Below are positions 8,864-17,674 of a stretch of 30,133 bases of DNA, piece by piece. The position numbers were made by a program, and so were the translations under genes. Location: positions 1 through 30,133 of the forward strand of contig CAZKLS010000022.1 in assembly GCA_964553405.1 (NCBI GenBank), written 5' to 3'. Source of the stretch: DATIRA01 sp964553405. GTDB taxonomy: Bacteria > Pseudomonadota > Gammaproteobacteria > Steroidobacterales > Steroidobacteraceae. How positions within the stretch are numbered: position 1 is the first letter of the stretch; the number at the start of each line of letters is the position of its first letter. The notes beneath the pieces are model-generated. The model worked only from the letters and a program-made list of their open reading frames with translations, did no database searches and was not told the DNA's origin.

Positions 8864-8871
<8 letters not shown>
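8854..8871. terminator. Hairpin between convergent genes
   Basis: A perfect 7-bp stem, GCGCCTG (8854-8860) with CAGGCGC (8865-8871), encloses a CGGT loop. It begins 6 bases after the stop at 8847 and overlaps the last codons of the convergent acyl-CoA ligase. On the plus strand it is followed by the moderately T-rich TCTTCAT. It is a plausible terminator for the sulfatase cluster, though there is no long T tract. Confidence 0.45.
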
Positions 8872-10495
<1,624 letters not shown>

Positions 10496-10559
10496 CGTCG
10501 TCCCCCTTGTTCGTGTGCCCCGGGCCCGCGCGGGCGCGGTCCGCAGTGAATCTTCGAGA

Positions 10560-10622
10560 TTACTTGCAGCAGGGATTCATGCCAACCGGCCCGTCGTCAT
10601 TGCTGCGATGCACCAGCTGCAT
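10560..10622 (-). CDS. Possible 20-residue peptide ending in Cys-Cys-Lys
   Basis: In the 150-base gap between the DUF3047-like gene and the acyl-CoA ligase, an ATG at 10622 opens a 20-codon frame ending in TAA. The product contains HRSNDDGPVG and ends NPCCK. GC at third positions is high, as in the neighbours. There is no Shine-Dalgarno sequence before the ATG and no alternative start in this gap. I recognise no family. It may simply be chance. Confidence 0.2.
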   Translation of the reverse strand: MQLVHRSNDDGPVGMNPCCK

Positions 10623-10645
10623 GGTGCAGGGCCGGCGCGGCCCGC

Positions 10646-11833
10646 CTAGAGCACTTCGACGGTCCCGTCCCCGCCTTGCAGGCGAATCGCAGCGTACTCG
10701 CAGCGTCCCCGGCCGCGCTGGAACAGGCTGTTCGCGATCAGCCAGATTCTGACGACTCTGCTCGCCGGTCCACCGATGATGCTGCGGTAATCGGCATGCA
10801 GGTCGCGCGATTCCTCGAGCCACTGCCCCAGCTGCGACGCGCCGGAGCGGACCACCACGTGCGTCTCCTTGTCCTTCCAGGTCGGCAGCGGGCATCGGTA
10901 GACCGTGCCGGCCGGCAGACTGGCGCTCCAGTAGTAGGTGATGTCCTGGCCGTCGTCAAACTCGACCGCGATCGACAGGTAGTCGTGGGAGGGCAGCGTA
11001 TCCTCGGCGAGGTCGATCGGCAGTTCGTCCACCTTCCAGCGCCAGTGGAGCTCGAGTCCGGGCTCGAGCGCGACCTCCGCTTCGCGCCGCAGGATGCCGA
11101 CGTCGCCATGGGTATGGCAGCGGATGCCCGGCCTCGAATCGGGCGTCGTGACGGGGCGATATATTTCTCCCGGACCCAGGTACCACAGGTAGCTCCAGCC
11201 GGGCGGCGCCTCGGTCGGGGACTGCTGCCTCTCGGCCTCGTCGCGCACGAGCTCGGGTGTCTCCGCTGCGGCGATCGCATCACGGAACACGCCGGCCACG
11301 TCGGTCCCCCGTGCCCAGCGGATGACGAGTGCGGTGAGTTCCCCCGAGACCTTGGAGTACTCGGCCGGGTCGGTCCCTAGCCGGCCGGTCTGATCCGCCC
11401 ACTCACCCGGGAAATAACTCGCGAGCCAGAGCCGCCCGGAGTGTCCCGCCGTGAACGTGTTCGTCGCCCGCGTGCCACGAAACACCGGACCCTCCTCGCC
11501 GATGCGTGCCCAGAGCTGGAACGACGGGCCGATCCAGATGTCGAGCGCCCGGGACAGGTACACGCGGCCCTGCGCGAATACCGTGACGGTGTCGCCAGGC
11601 TCGAGGTCCACGCCGGTGTCGTGCCACGGAGGCTGGTTGGCCGGGAGCCGGACGAAGGTCCTCGCGGCGGATCGCCCCGACGGCAGTCCGTCGAGCCAGC
11701 GCAGCAGTTGCTCGTGCTGGCTCGGCGGGCTCTGCGGCGCGGACCCACCGGCAGCGAGGCGGCGTTTCAGCGCGCGGCCGCCGAGGCGCAGCGCGATGCC
11801 GAGTTCGTGAGCGATCCGGCCTGCTCCGGGCAT
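10646..11833 (-). CDS. DUF3047-like protein with an N-terminal lectin-like beta domain
   Basis: 395 residues. ATG at 11833 is preceded by a strong G-rich AAGGGGGG. Residues ~58-175 resemble a LecA/PA-IL-like jelly roll: a P-W-x-DTG-x-x-x-x-x-GD-x-V opening, then IGPSF. Residues ~205-385 match the DUF3047 pattern: LHWRWKVDELP (262-272), a YLSIAVEFDDG strand, ITYYWSASLP, HVVVRSG (325-331), W-x-x-E-x-R-x-x-x-x-DYR (339-350), and a closing beta strand. No signal peptide is evident. It lies between the WS/DGAT acyltransferase (37 bases upstream) and the acyl-CoA ligase on one strand, so a role at the surface of lipid or membranes is possible but unproven. The molecular function of DUF3047 is not known to me. 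Confidence 0.7.
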   Translation of the reverse strand: MPGAGRIAHELGIALRLGGRALKRRLAAGGSAPQSPPSQHEQLLRWLDGLPSGRSAARTFVRLPANQPPWHDTGVDLEPGDTVTVFAQGRVYLSRALDIWIGPSFQLWARIGEEGPVFRGTRATNTFTAGHSGRLWLASYFPGEWADQTGRLGTDPAEYSKVSGELTALVIRWARGTDVAGVFRDAIAAAETPELVRDEAERQQSPTEAPPGWSYLWYLGPGEIYRPVTTPDSRPGIRCHTHGDVGILRREAEVALEPGLELHWRWKVDELPIDLAEDTLPSHDYLSIAVEFDDGQDITYYWSASLPAGTVYRCPLPTWKDKETHVVVRSGASQLGQWLEESRDLHADYRSIIGGPASRVVRIWLIANSLFQRGRGRCEYAAIRLQGGDGTVEVL

Positions 11834-11870
11834 GATTCACCCCCCCTTGTTCTGATCGTTCTTGGCGGAC

Positions 11871-13337
11871 TCAGGATACGCCGGTCGGGCCGCGCCCGGC
11901 TCCGCGCGAACCGGCCCGCTTGCCGGTTTTCGGTGTGGCCCGCTTCCTGCTCCTGGGGCCGCCCGCGGTCTTGCGTCGTTTCGGGACTCGCAGGCTCGAG
12001 TCCAGTTCGGCGAAGGCCTCGACCGTGTAGTCGGCGACTTTCTGGACGTCCGGGACCGCCTCCGCGAGCGCGATGAAGGTGATGTGCAGCCCGTCCACGT
12101 AGGTCGTGGCCGTGATGTTCAGTACCTGGTGATGCGCGACCACGGACACAGGCAGCGCGAGTTCCACTTCGGCGCCGTTGAAATAGACGCGCTGCTCGAT
12201 CCCCGCGGGGTTCGAGATGACCGTATTGGCCAGCATCGGCAGCGCGCCGAGCCCGAGCGACTCGATGCTGCTGGCTGCCGAGTGCACCAGGATCGAGTAC
12301 AGCATCAGCGCGCTGCCCGACAGGCTGCGGACCTCGCCCTTCAGTTCCTTCGTCTCGCGAATGACGTCCTGGAAGCGCTCGACCGGCGACCCTGCCGGTC
12401 GCCCGAGCGGCACCTGCAGAATCGTGATCCGGTTGCCGGCTCCTCCATCATCGTCGAGGGCCACCGGCATGTCCGCGACCAGCGGTCGCTGCGGCGGCGT
12501 GCCGATTTCCTCCAGGTACCGGCTCAGCGCCAGGTCGAGCACGGTCAGCACGACGTCGTTGACCGTGCCGCCGCGCGCGCGCGCGACGCTGCGGGCACGT
12601 TCGAGCGGCAGCCTGCAGTGGCCCATGACGCGGTTGGGGCTCGGCGGAGCCTTCAGCACGTCAGGCGTGCCGACGAACGGCAAGGCCAGGCCTGCGCCGG
12701 CACCGAGTGTCCGGAGACCCTGGCGCAGCGCGAGTCGCAGCAGGTCCCCGGCTGCTTCGCCGACGTCCAGCGCCGTGCCGCCAACCGCGTCGGCGGCGGC
12801 CGGCCGCTGGTCCTGGCCGGCGATCGCCGACGCAGTACGCAGGCCCTCCCAGATCGCCCGCGGGTCCCCCGGGTCCGGCGACTCAGTCACCGTGTCGGTT
12901 ACGACGCGAATGAAGCCGATGCCGTCGATCAGGCCGTGGTGAGTCTTGAAGTACAGCGCGACGCGCCCGTTCTCGAGTCCCTCGAAGACGTAGGCCTCCC
13001 AGAGCGGACCGTCGCGCGGGAGTCGCCGGACGTGGATCTCGCAGATTTCCTCGAACAGCGTTGCCAGCGTGCCGGGCGCGTGCAGGCGGCGGCGGTGCAG
13101 CTGCCTTCGCGCGTCGATCGAGGTCGATTCCCGCAACGCGGGGAGCAGCCCGGGCTGCAGCACGCGGTTGAACGGGGGTCCGACCGGACACTCGAGCATC
13201 GCCTTCATCAGGCGGTCCGCGAACCTGCCCCGGGCGGACTTCGGCGGGACCAGCGTGATCAGCGAGCCGATGTTCATCGGCCGCTGCTCGGTCTCGAGCA
13301 GGAAGAATGCTGCGTCGATCGGGGAAAGCCGGGTCAC
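11871..13337 (-). CDS. Wax ester synthase / diacylglycerol acyltransferase (WS/DGAT)
   Basis: 488 residues, typical for the family. It transfers acyl groups from acyl-CoA to a fatty alcohol or diacylglycerol to make storage wax esters or triacylglycerol. The catalytic motif HHGLIDG (HHxxxDG) lies at 133-139. The opening LSPIDAAFFLLE...PMNIG is the family N-terminus, which fixes the GTG at 13337 as start even though no clear ribosome-binding site is seen. Conserved NDVVLTVLD and later SNPAG segments are present. Unusual: a Lys/Arg-rich tail of about 30 residues after ~455, which may contact membrane or lipid droplets (inference). It is first of the WS/DGAT, DUF3047-like and acyl-CoA ligase run. 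The choice between wax ester and triacylglycerol product is open. Confidence 0.93.
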   Translation of the reverse strand: MTRLSPIDAAFFLLETEQRPMNIGSLITLVPPKSARGRFADRLMKAMLECPVGPPFNRVLQPGLLPALRESTSIDARRQLHRRRLHAPGTLATLFEEICEIHVRRLPRDGPLWEAYVFEGLENGRVALYFKTHHGLIDGIGFIRVVTDTVTESPDPGDPRAIWEGLRTASAIAGQDQRPAAADAVGGTALDVGEAAGDLLRLALRQGLRTLGAGAGLALPFVGTPDVLKAPPSPNRVMGHCRLPLERARSVARARGGTVNDVVLTVLDLALSRYLEEIGTPPQRPLVADMPVALDDDGGAGNRITILQVPLGRPAGSPVERFQDVIRETKELKGEVRSLSGSALMLYSILVHSAASSIESLGLGALPMLANTVISNPAGIEQRVYFNGAEVELALPVSVVAHHQVLNITATTYVDGLHITFIALAEAVPDVQKVADYTVEAFAELDSSLRVPKRRKTAGGPRSRKRATPKTGKRAGSRGAGRGPTGVS

Positions 13338-13412
13338 CAGGCGATACTAGCGCCGTCGCCGGCCCGCCGCGTTTCGCAATTGGCTAGCTGCGCCGCAGCA
13401 TCCGCGACCGGC

Positions 13413-13889
13413 TCAGGCCAGCGACTTCAGGATCTTGTATTCGTCCTCGAGGTTCTGCTCGACCTGGGCGCCGGCGAACGAGGCCATCACGGAGCCCACC
13501 AGCGGCACGCTGCTCGTGACGTCGAAGTTCCACTCGACCGTGCAACCGGCCTTGGACGGCTGCAGCGACTTGGTGCCGGCGATCTTCACCGGCACGCCCT
13601 TGATCTCGATGCGGATCTCGGAGCTGTAGCCGTCGCCGTCGCGGCCCCAGTCCTCGCTGTGCGAGACCTCGTTGGTGGCCGGCACCAGCCTGCGGATCGC
13701 GGCCGGAGGCGTGGCCGGAACTACGCGGGAGATCCTGAGCTTCACGTTCGGCGCGCGGCCCTCGCGCTTGATGCTGGGATTCTCGCAGTTGAGCTTCGAA
13801 TAGACTGTCTCCTGGCTCTTCTGCTCCGTGCAGAGCTTGAAAGCCGAATCGACGTCCGTCTTCAGGGGATGCTTGACGTGGATTTTCAT
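13413..13889 (-). CDS. DUF2505-like (SRPBCC/START-fold) protein
   Basis: 158 residues from ATG at 13889. The beginning HVKHPLKTDVDSAFKLCTEQ and the end VPLVGSVMASFAGAQVEQNLEDEYKIL fit the DUF2505 pattern within the SRPBCC superfamily, whose fold encloses a hydrophobic ligand. Proteins of this kind often accompany lipid or steroid metabolism genes in actinobacteria and proteobacteria. No signal peptide. It lies 75 bases upstream of the WS/DGAT gene on the same strand and may bind a lipid intermediate (inference). Confidence 0.75.
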   Translation of the reverse strand: MKIHVKHPLKTDVDSAFKLCTEQKSQETVYSKLNCENPSIKREGRAPNVKLRISRVVPATPPAAIRRLVPATNEVSHSEDWGRDGDGYSSEIRIEIKGVPVKIAGTKSLQPSKAGCTVEWNFDVTSSVPLVGSVMASFAGAQVEQNLEDEYKILKSLA

Positions 13890-13969
13890 CGCGGGTTACC
13901 CGGCTCGGCGCGTGGATGTTCGCGGGGATTGTACGCAGGTTCCGGCGCGCGTCCGAGCCCCCGCTGCGT

Positions 13970-14974
13970 TCAGGGGACCAGCACCGCGGCCCCGGTCAGG
14001 CGACCCTCGCGTAATTGCTGCAGCGCCGCTTGAGCCGCGGTCAGCGGGAACTGCTGGATGCTGGTGCGGACCGGGATCTGCATCGCGAGCGGCAGGAACT
14101 CCTCGCCGTCCCGTCGCGTCAGGTTGGCCACCGAGCGGACGACCCGCTCGCCCCACAGCAGCGCATACGGGAACGAGGGGATGTCGCTCATGTGGATGCC
14201 GCCGCAGACCACGGTTCCCCCCCTGCGGACAGAGGCGAGCGCCGCGGGCACGAGCTCACCGGCAGGCGCGAAGATGATCGCGGCGTCCAGCGGAGCCGGT
14301 GGCCGCTCGTCGCTCGCGCCGGCCCAGCTGCAGCCGAGCTCCCGGGCGAACTCGCCGGCCGCGTGGTCCCCGCGGCGGACGAAGGCGAGGCACTCGCGTC
14401 CCTGGTGCCGGGCCACCTGCGCGACGATGTGCGCCGCCGCGCCGAAGCCGTACAGGCCGATGCGCCGCGCCTCGCCGGTCATCCGCAGCGAGCGGTAGCC
14501 GATCAGTCCGGCGCAGAGCAGCGGCGCCGCGTGCGCATCGTCGAGACCCTCGGGCAGCGGGAAACAGTAACGCTGGTCCGCCACCACGTAATCGGCGTAG
14601 CCGCCGTCGAGCTGGTAACCGGTGAAGCGCGCCGACTCGCACAGGTTCTCTCGCCCGCCCTGGCAGTCCTCGCAGCGTCCACAGGTCCAGCCGAGCCAGG
14701 GCACGCCGAGCCGCGTTCCTTCGGTCAGCGCGACCCCCGGCCCGCACTCGACCACTTCCCCGACGATCTCGTGCCCCGGGACGATCGGGTGGGGCACCGC
14801 CGGCAGCTCGTCGTCCACGACGTGAAGGTCCGTGCGGCAGACGGCACAGGCTCGCACGCGCAGCAGCACCTGGCCCGGACCGGGCCGGGGCCTCGTGCGT
14901 TCCTCGAGCTCGAGCGGTCCGCCCGGCCGTCGCAGCACCATCGCCCGCATCGTCGGGCCCGTGTGCTCGCTCAC
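13970..14974 (-). CDS. Zinc-dependent alcohol dehydrogenase (MDR family)
   Basis: 334 residues. The GTG at 14974 overlaps the upstream SDR stop as GTGA and has GGAGG a few bases before it; an ATG nine codons in (14950) is the alternative. Catalytic zinc ligands: Cys46, His68 with Glu69, and Cys154. Structural zinc: Cys98, Cys101, Cys104, Cys112. The nucleotide loop GLYGFGAAAH (173-182) is an unusual glycine pattern that I associate with the adh_fam_2 (TIGR02822) branch. It oxidises or reduces an alcohol/carbonyl pair with NAD(P). It is the last gene of the five-gene overlapping operon, so it probably handles an intermediate made by the SDR, epimerase or ThDP enzyme. Confidence 0.9.
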   Translation of the reverse strand: MSEHTGPTMRAMVLRRPGGPLELEERTRPRPGPGQVLLRVRACAVCRTDLHVVDDELPAVPHPIVPGHEIVGEVVECGPGVALTEGTRLGVPWLGWTCGRCEDCQGGRENLCESARFTGYQLDGGYADYVVADQRYCFPLPEGLDDAHAAPLLCAGLIGYRSLRMTGEARRIGLYGFGAAAHIVAQVARHQGRECLAFVRRGDHAAGEFARELGCSWAGASDERPPAPLDAAIIFAPAGELVPAALASVRRGGTVVCGGIHMSDIPSFPYALLWGERVVRSVANLTRRDGEEFLPLAMQIPVRTSIQQFPLTAAQAALQQLREGRLTGAAVLVP

Positions 14975-15786
14975 GATGCCTCCATCTCGCCGCGCAGCCG
15001 ACGCGCCATGCCCTGCTCGTACGCGGCCGGTGCGATGCGGCTGATCCACCAGGCAAGGTCTGCGGTGCGACCGATTCGAAGCAGGCGCCTGCGGCGACCC
15101 GCTGCGACGTATATGCGGTTCGCGACGTCCTCCGGCGAGAGCCGCGGCCCGATCACCACCTGCGCATGGGTGACTGGGCGCCCGTCGGCACCGAGCGCGT
15201 TGCGGTCGATGCCCGTGCTGATGAACGACGGGCAGACCAGCATCACGTCCACGCCCGCCGGTGCGACCTCGGGGCGCAGGCTCTCGAAGAAGCCGTGCAG
15301 TGCGTGCTTGCTCGCCGCGTAGCCGGTTCGGGCGATCAGCGGCGCGAATCCCGCGACGCTCGAGATCACGATGATCATCCCGCCGCGCTCGAGCAGTTGC
15401 GGCAGCGCGGCCTGCGTGAAGTGCACCGAGCCGAAGAAGTTCACCTCCATCACCCGGCGGATCACCTCGGGCCGGGTCCTCTCGAGCGGGCTGCGATGGC
15501 TGATGCCGGCGTTGTTGATCAGCACGTCGATGCCGCCGAAGCGCCGCTGCGCCTCGTTCACGCCGGCTTCGACGGCGGCCGCGTCGGTGACGTCGCAGCC
15601 CAGCGCGAGACACTGGTGGCCGTTTGCGGCGAGCTCCCGCGCAAGCTCGTCGACGCCGCCGGGATCCTGGTCCACGGCCACGATTCGTGCGCCGGCCGCG
15701 GCGAACCGGCGGGCGAGGGCGCGGCCGAGTCCTCCGGCCGCGCCGGTGACCAGGGCCGTCCGGCCGTCGAACGAGCGCCGGCTCAT
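14971..15786 (-). CDS. Short-chain dehydrogenase/reductase (classical SDR)
   Basis: 271 residues. Cofactor motif TGAAGGLG at 14-21, Asp39 after the second strand (suggesting NAD(H) preference), NNAG at 91-94, and the catalytic Ser142/143, Tyr156 and Lys160 (YAASK). The C-terminal ~50 residues are basic and aromatic (GRRRRLLRIGRTADLAWW), as in SDRs that associate with membranes or take lipid-like substrates. The ATG at 15786 overlaps the epimerase stop as ATGA, and its own stop overlaps the ADH start as GTGA. It should oxidise a hydroxyl or reduce a carbonyl on an unidentified substrate of this operon. Confidence 0.92.
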   Translation of the reverse strand: MSRRSFDGRTALVTGAAGGLGRALARRFAAAGARIVAVDQDPGGVDELARELAANGHQCLALGCDVTDAAAVEAGVNEAQRRFGGIDVLINNAGISHRSPLERTRPEVIRRVMEVNFFGSVHFTQAALPQLLERGGMIIVISSVAGFAPLIARTGYAASKHALHGFFESLRPEVAPAGVDVMLVCPSFISTGIDRNALGADGRPVTHAQVVIGPRLSPEDVANRIYVAAGRRRRLLRIGRTADLAWWISRIAPAAYEQGMARRLRGEMEAS

Positions 15787-16757
15787 TCCCGGCCCGTCCC
15801 GAGACCCCGCGCACTGCAGAAGAGTTCGAACACTTCGCTGGAAGTGAGCCGCGGCGTGTAGCCGAACTCCTCCTTCAGCCGACGGTTCGACAGCACCGGG
15901 CGGTAGCGAAGGAAGTTCACCTGCTCAGGCCCGTAGCGCGAGAGTCCGAGCGGATGCAGCACGGCGAGCGCGGCCTGCAGCAGGCCGGCGGGCAGCGTGA
16001 CGCAGCGCTTGCCGAGGCGGGCCGCGATCTGCTGGATGCTGAGCGCGCCGTCGCCGGCCACGTTGTAGATGCCGGGCGGTCCGCCGTGGATCGCGTGCTC
16101 GATCGCGCCGACGACGTCGCGGTCCCAGATGAACACGAACGGGCTCGCGGAGCCCTTGATCGCGATCAGGCGCGGCTTCTCGAACAACGCGGTGATCTGG
16201 TTCCGGGTCGTCTCGCCGAGGATCGTGCCGACGCGGAAGACGACCTGCTCGAGCCCGGGATGCTCGTTGCGGTATTCGGCGAGCATCTCCTCGACCAGGC
16301 GCTTGTGGTGCGAATACGCGAACTCCTCGTTGCCGCGGATCGGGTCGTCCTCGGTCAGCCACTCGGGATTGTCGGCGTGGTAGCCGTAGGCCGCCCCGCT
16401 CGAGGTGACGATGAAGCGTTTCACGCCGCTGGCCACGCAGGCCTCGAGCACCCTGCGGGTTCCGACCACGTCGACCGAATACTCGAGCTGCCGATTGGAT
16501 TTCGCACCGGGCGTGACGATCGCGGCCAGATGCACGACCGTGTCTATCGAGTACTGTCGCAGCAGCTCATCGAGGCCGGCCGAGCGGACGTCGTGGATGA
16601 CGTAGTTGACTCCGGCGGCCCGCTGCGGCTGCGGCACTTCCCGCACGTCCGTCGCGACGAGGCAGTCGGGTCGCCGCCCCGCGTCCCCGGCCGCGAGGAT
16701 CTCCAGCAGCCGGCCGCCGAGGTATCCCGCGCCGCCAGTGACCAGCACCCGGTTCAT
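15783..16757 (-). CDS. NAD-dependent epimerase/dehydratase (extended SDR)
   Basis: 324 residues. Glycine-rich loop GGAGYLGG at 8-15, acidic TDV near 37, HLAA at 76-79, the catalytic TSSGAAYGYH region (118-127), and YSHHK with Tyr148/Lys152. This is the extended SDR class (epimerases, dehydratases, 3beta-hydroxysteroid dehydrogenase-like). The ATG at 16757 overlaps the transporter stop by four bases. The conserved MNRVLVTGG opening confirms this start; the open frame upstream is a shadow over the transporter gene. Sugar-nucleotide epimerisation is less likely than oxidation of a small hydroxylated compound, given the transporter and dehydrogenase neighbours (inference). Confidence 0.9.
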   Translation of the reverse strand: MNRVLVTGGAGYLGGRLLEILAAGDAGRRPDCLVATDVREVPQPQRAAGVNYVIHDVRSAGLDELLRQYSIDTVVHLAAIVTPGAKSNRQLEYSVDVVGTRRVLEACVASGVKRFIVTSSGAAYGYHADNPEWLTEDDPIRGNEEFAYSHHKRLVEEMLAEYRNEHPGLEQVVFRVGTILGETTRNQITALFEKPRLIAIKGSASPFVFIWDRDVVGAIEHAIHGGPPGIYNVAGDGALSIQQIAARLGKRCVTLPAGLLQAALAVLHPLGLSRYGPEQVNFLRYRPVLSNRRLKEEFGYTPRLTSSEVFELFCSARGLGTGRE

Positions 16758-17674
16758 CGCGACTCCAGCGCCGCGAGCGCCGGCGGATGACGGCGCCACC
16801 AGGTCGCCAGCGTCAGTCCCGCGATGACGTGCCATATGCCCCACCAGGCCGCGACGATGGCCATGCCGCCGAGCCCATCGAAGAAGTTGAACACCAGGAT
16901 CAGGCCGAGCGCGGCATTCTGGATGCCGACTTCGATCGAGACTGCCCTGCGGTCGGCTTCCGGCAGCTTCGCGGTGCGCGCAGCGAGGTAACCGACCGCG
17001 AGGCCCAGCGCGTTCAGCACGAACACGACCATTGCGACCTGGTGCACGTGAACCACGAAATGCTGCCAGTTCGCCGCCAGCGCGCCGACGACGAAGCCGG
17101 CGAACACGATGATCGAGAAGATGCGGAACGGCTTGCGTGCGCGGGCGGTCGCGGCCGGAAAGCGGTAAGCCGCGTACATGCCGAGGACCGCCGGGATCGC
17201 CAGCAGGATCATGATCGTGCCCAGCACCTCGAGCGGGCTGATCGCGACCTCGGTGAGGATCGGCCGCGTCGCCGGGTTGAGTCCGCCCCACAGCGACAGG
17301 TTGAACGGCGTGAAGAACATCGCCCCCATCGTCGAGAAGGCCGTGACCGTGACCGACAGCGCGGTCGTGCCCCGCGCGAAGTTCGTCAGGAAGTTCGAGA
17401 TGTTTCCGCCGGGGCAGGCGGCGACCAGCAGCATTCCGAGCGCGATGCTGGCCTGGGGCTTCAGCGCCAGTGTCAGCAGCCAGGCCGTCATCGGCATCAG
17501 CAGGAACTGGGCGAGCAGCCCGATCAGCACGGCGCGAGGAGCCGAGGCGATGCCCCTGAAATCCGCGATTTTCATGTCGAGCGCCACGCCGAACATCACC
17601 AGCGCGAGCACCAGGTTCAGGCCGACCAGCGATTCCGGGCTGAAATTCAGCCGGACCGCGTCGATCCCGCTCAT
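16754..17674 (-). CDS. BASS-family Na+-dependent transporter (bile acid:Na+ symporter-like)
   Basis: 306 residues with nine or ten hydrophobic helices. Typical BASS features: MFGVALDMKIADF near 27-39, AACPGGNISN (about 88-97), which contains the Na+-site glycine/asparagine region, and VGIQNAALGLIL near 258-269. The ATG at 17674 overlaps the ThDP-enzyme stop as ATGA, and its own stop overlaps the epimerase start. BASS proteins import organic anions such as pyruvate, pantothenate, 2-keto acids or bile acids with sodium. Its place in a catabolic operon suggests it imports the pathway's substrate. Bile acids specifically cannot be inferred from the family name. Confidence 0.92.
   Translation of the reverse strand: MSGIDAVRLNFSPESLVGLNLVLALVMFGVALDMKIADFRGIASAPRAVLIGLLAQFLLMPMTAWLLTLALKPQASIALGMLLVAACPGGNISNFLTNFARGTTALSVTVTAFSTMGAMFFTPFNLSLWGGLNPATRPILTEVAISPLEVLGTIMILLAIPAVLGMYAAYRFPAATARARKPFRIFSIIVFAGFVVGALAANWQHFVVHVHQVAMVVFVLNALGLAVGYLAARTAKLPEADRRAVSIEVGIQNAALGLILVFNFFDGLGGMAIVAAWWGIWHVIAGLTLATWWRRHPPALAALESR

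Noticed and set aside
10560..10622. PqqA- or mycofactocin-like precursor peptide
   Set aside because: It lacks the Glu/Tyr pair of PqqA and the Val-Tyr end of MftA, and no radical-SAM maturase is close.
11862..14033. 723-codon plus-strand frame over WS/DGAT and DUF2505-like genes
   Set aside because: Antisense shadow spanning two recognised genes and their gap; Arg/Gln/Asp-rich without domain structure.
13970..15814. Apparent SDR/ADH fusion of 614 residues
   Set aside because: The alcohol dehydrogenase frame stays open through the SDR gene in another frame. The added residues are Arg-rich noise, and the SDR in its own frame has all motifs.
15783..17291. Apparent long N-terminal extension of the epimerase
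   Set aside because: The extension lies over the BASS gene. The Rossmann motif starts right after the ATG at 16757.
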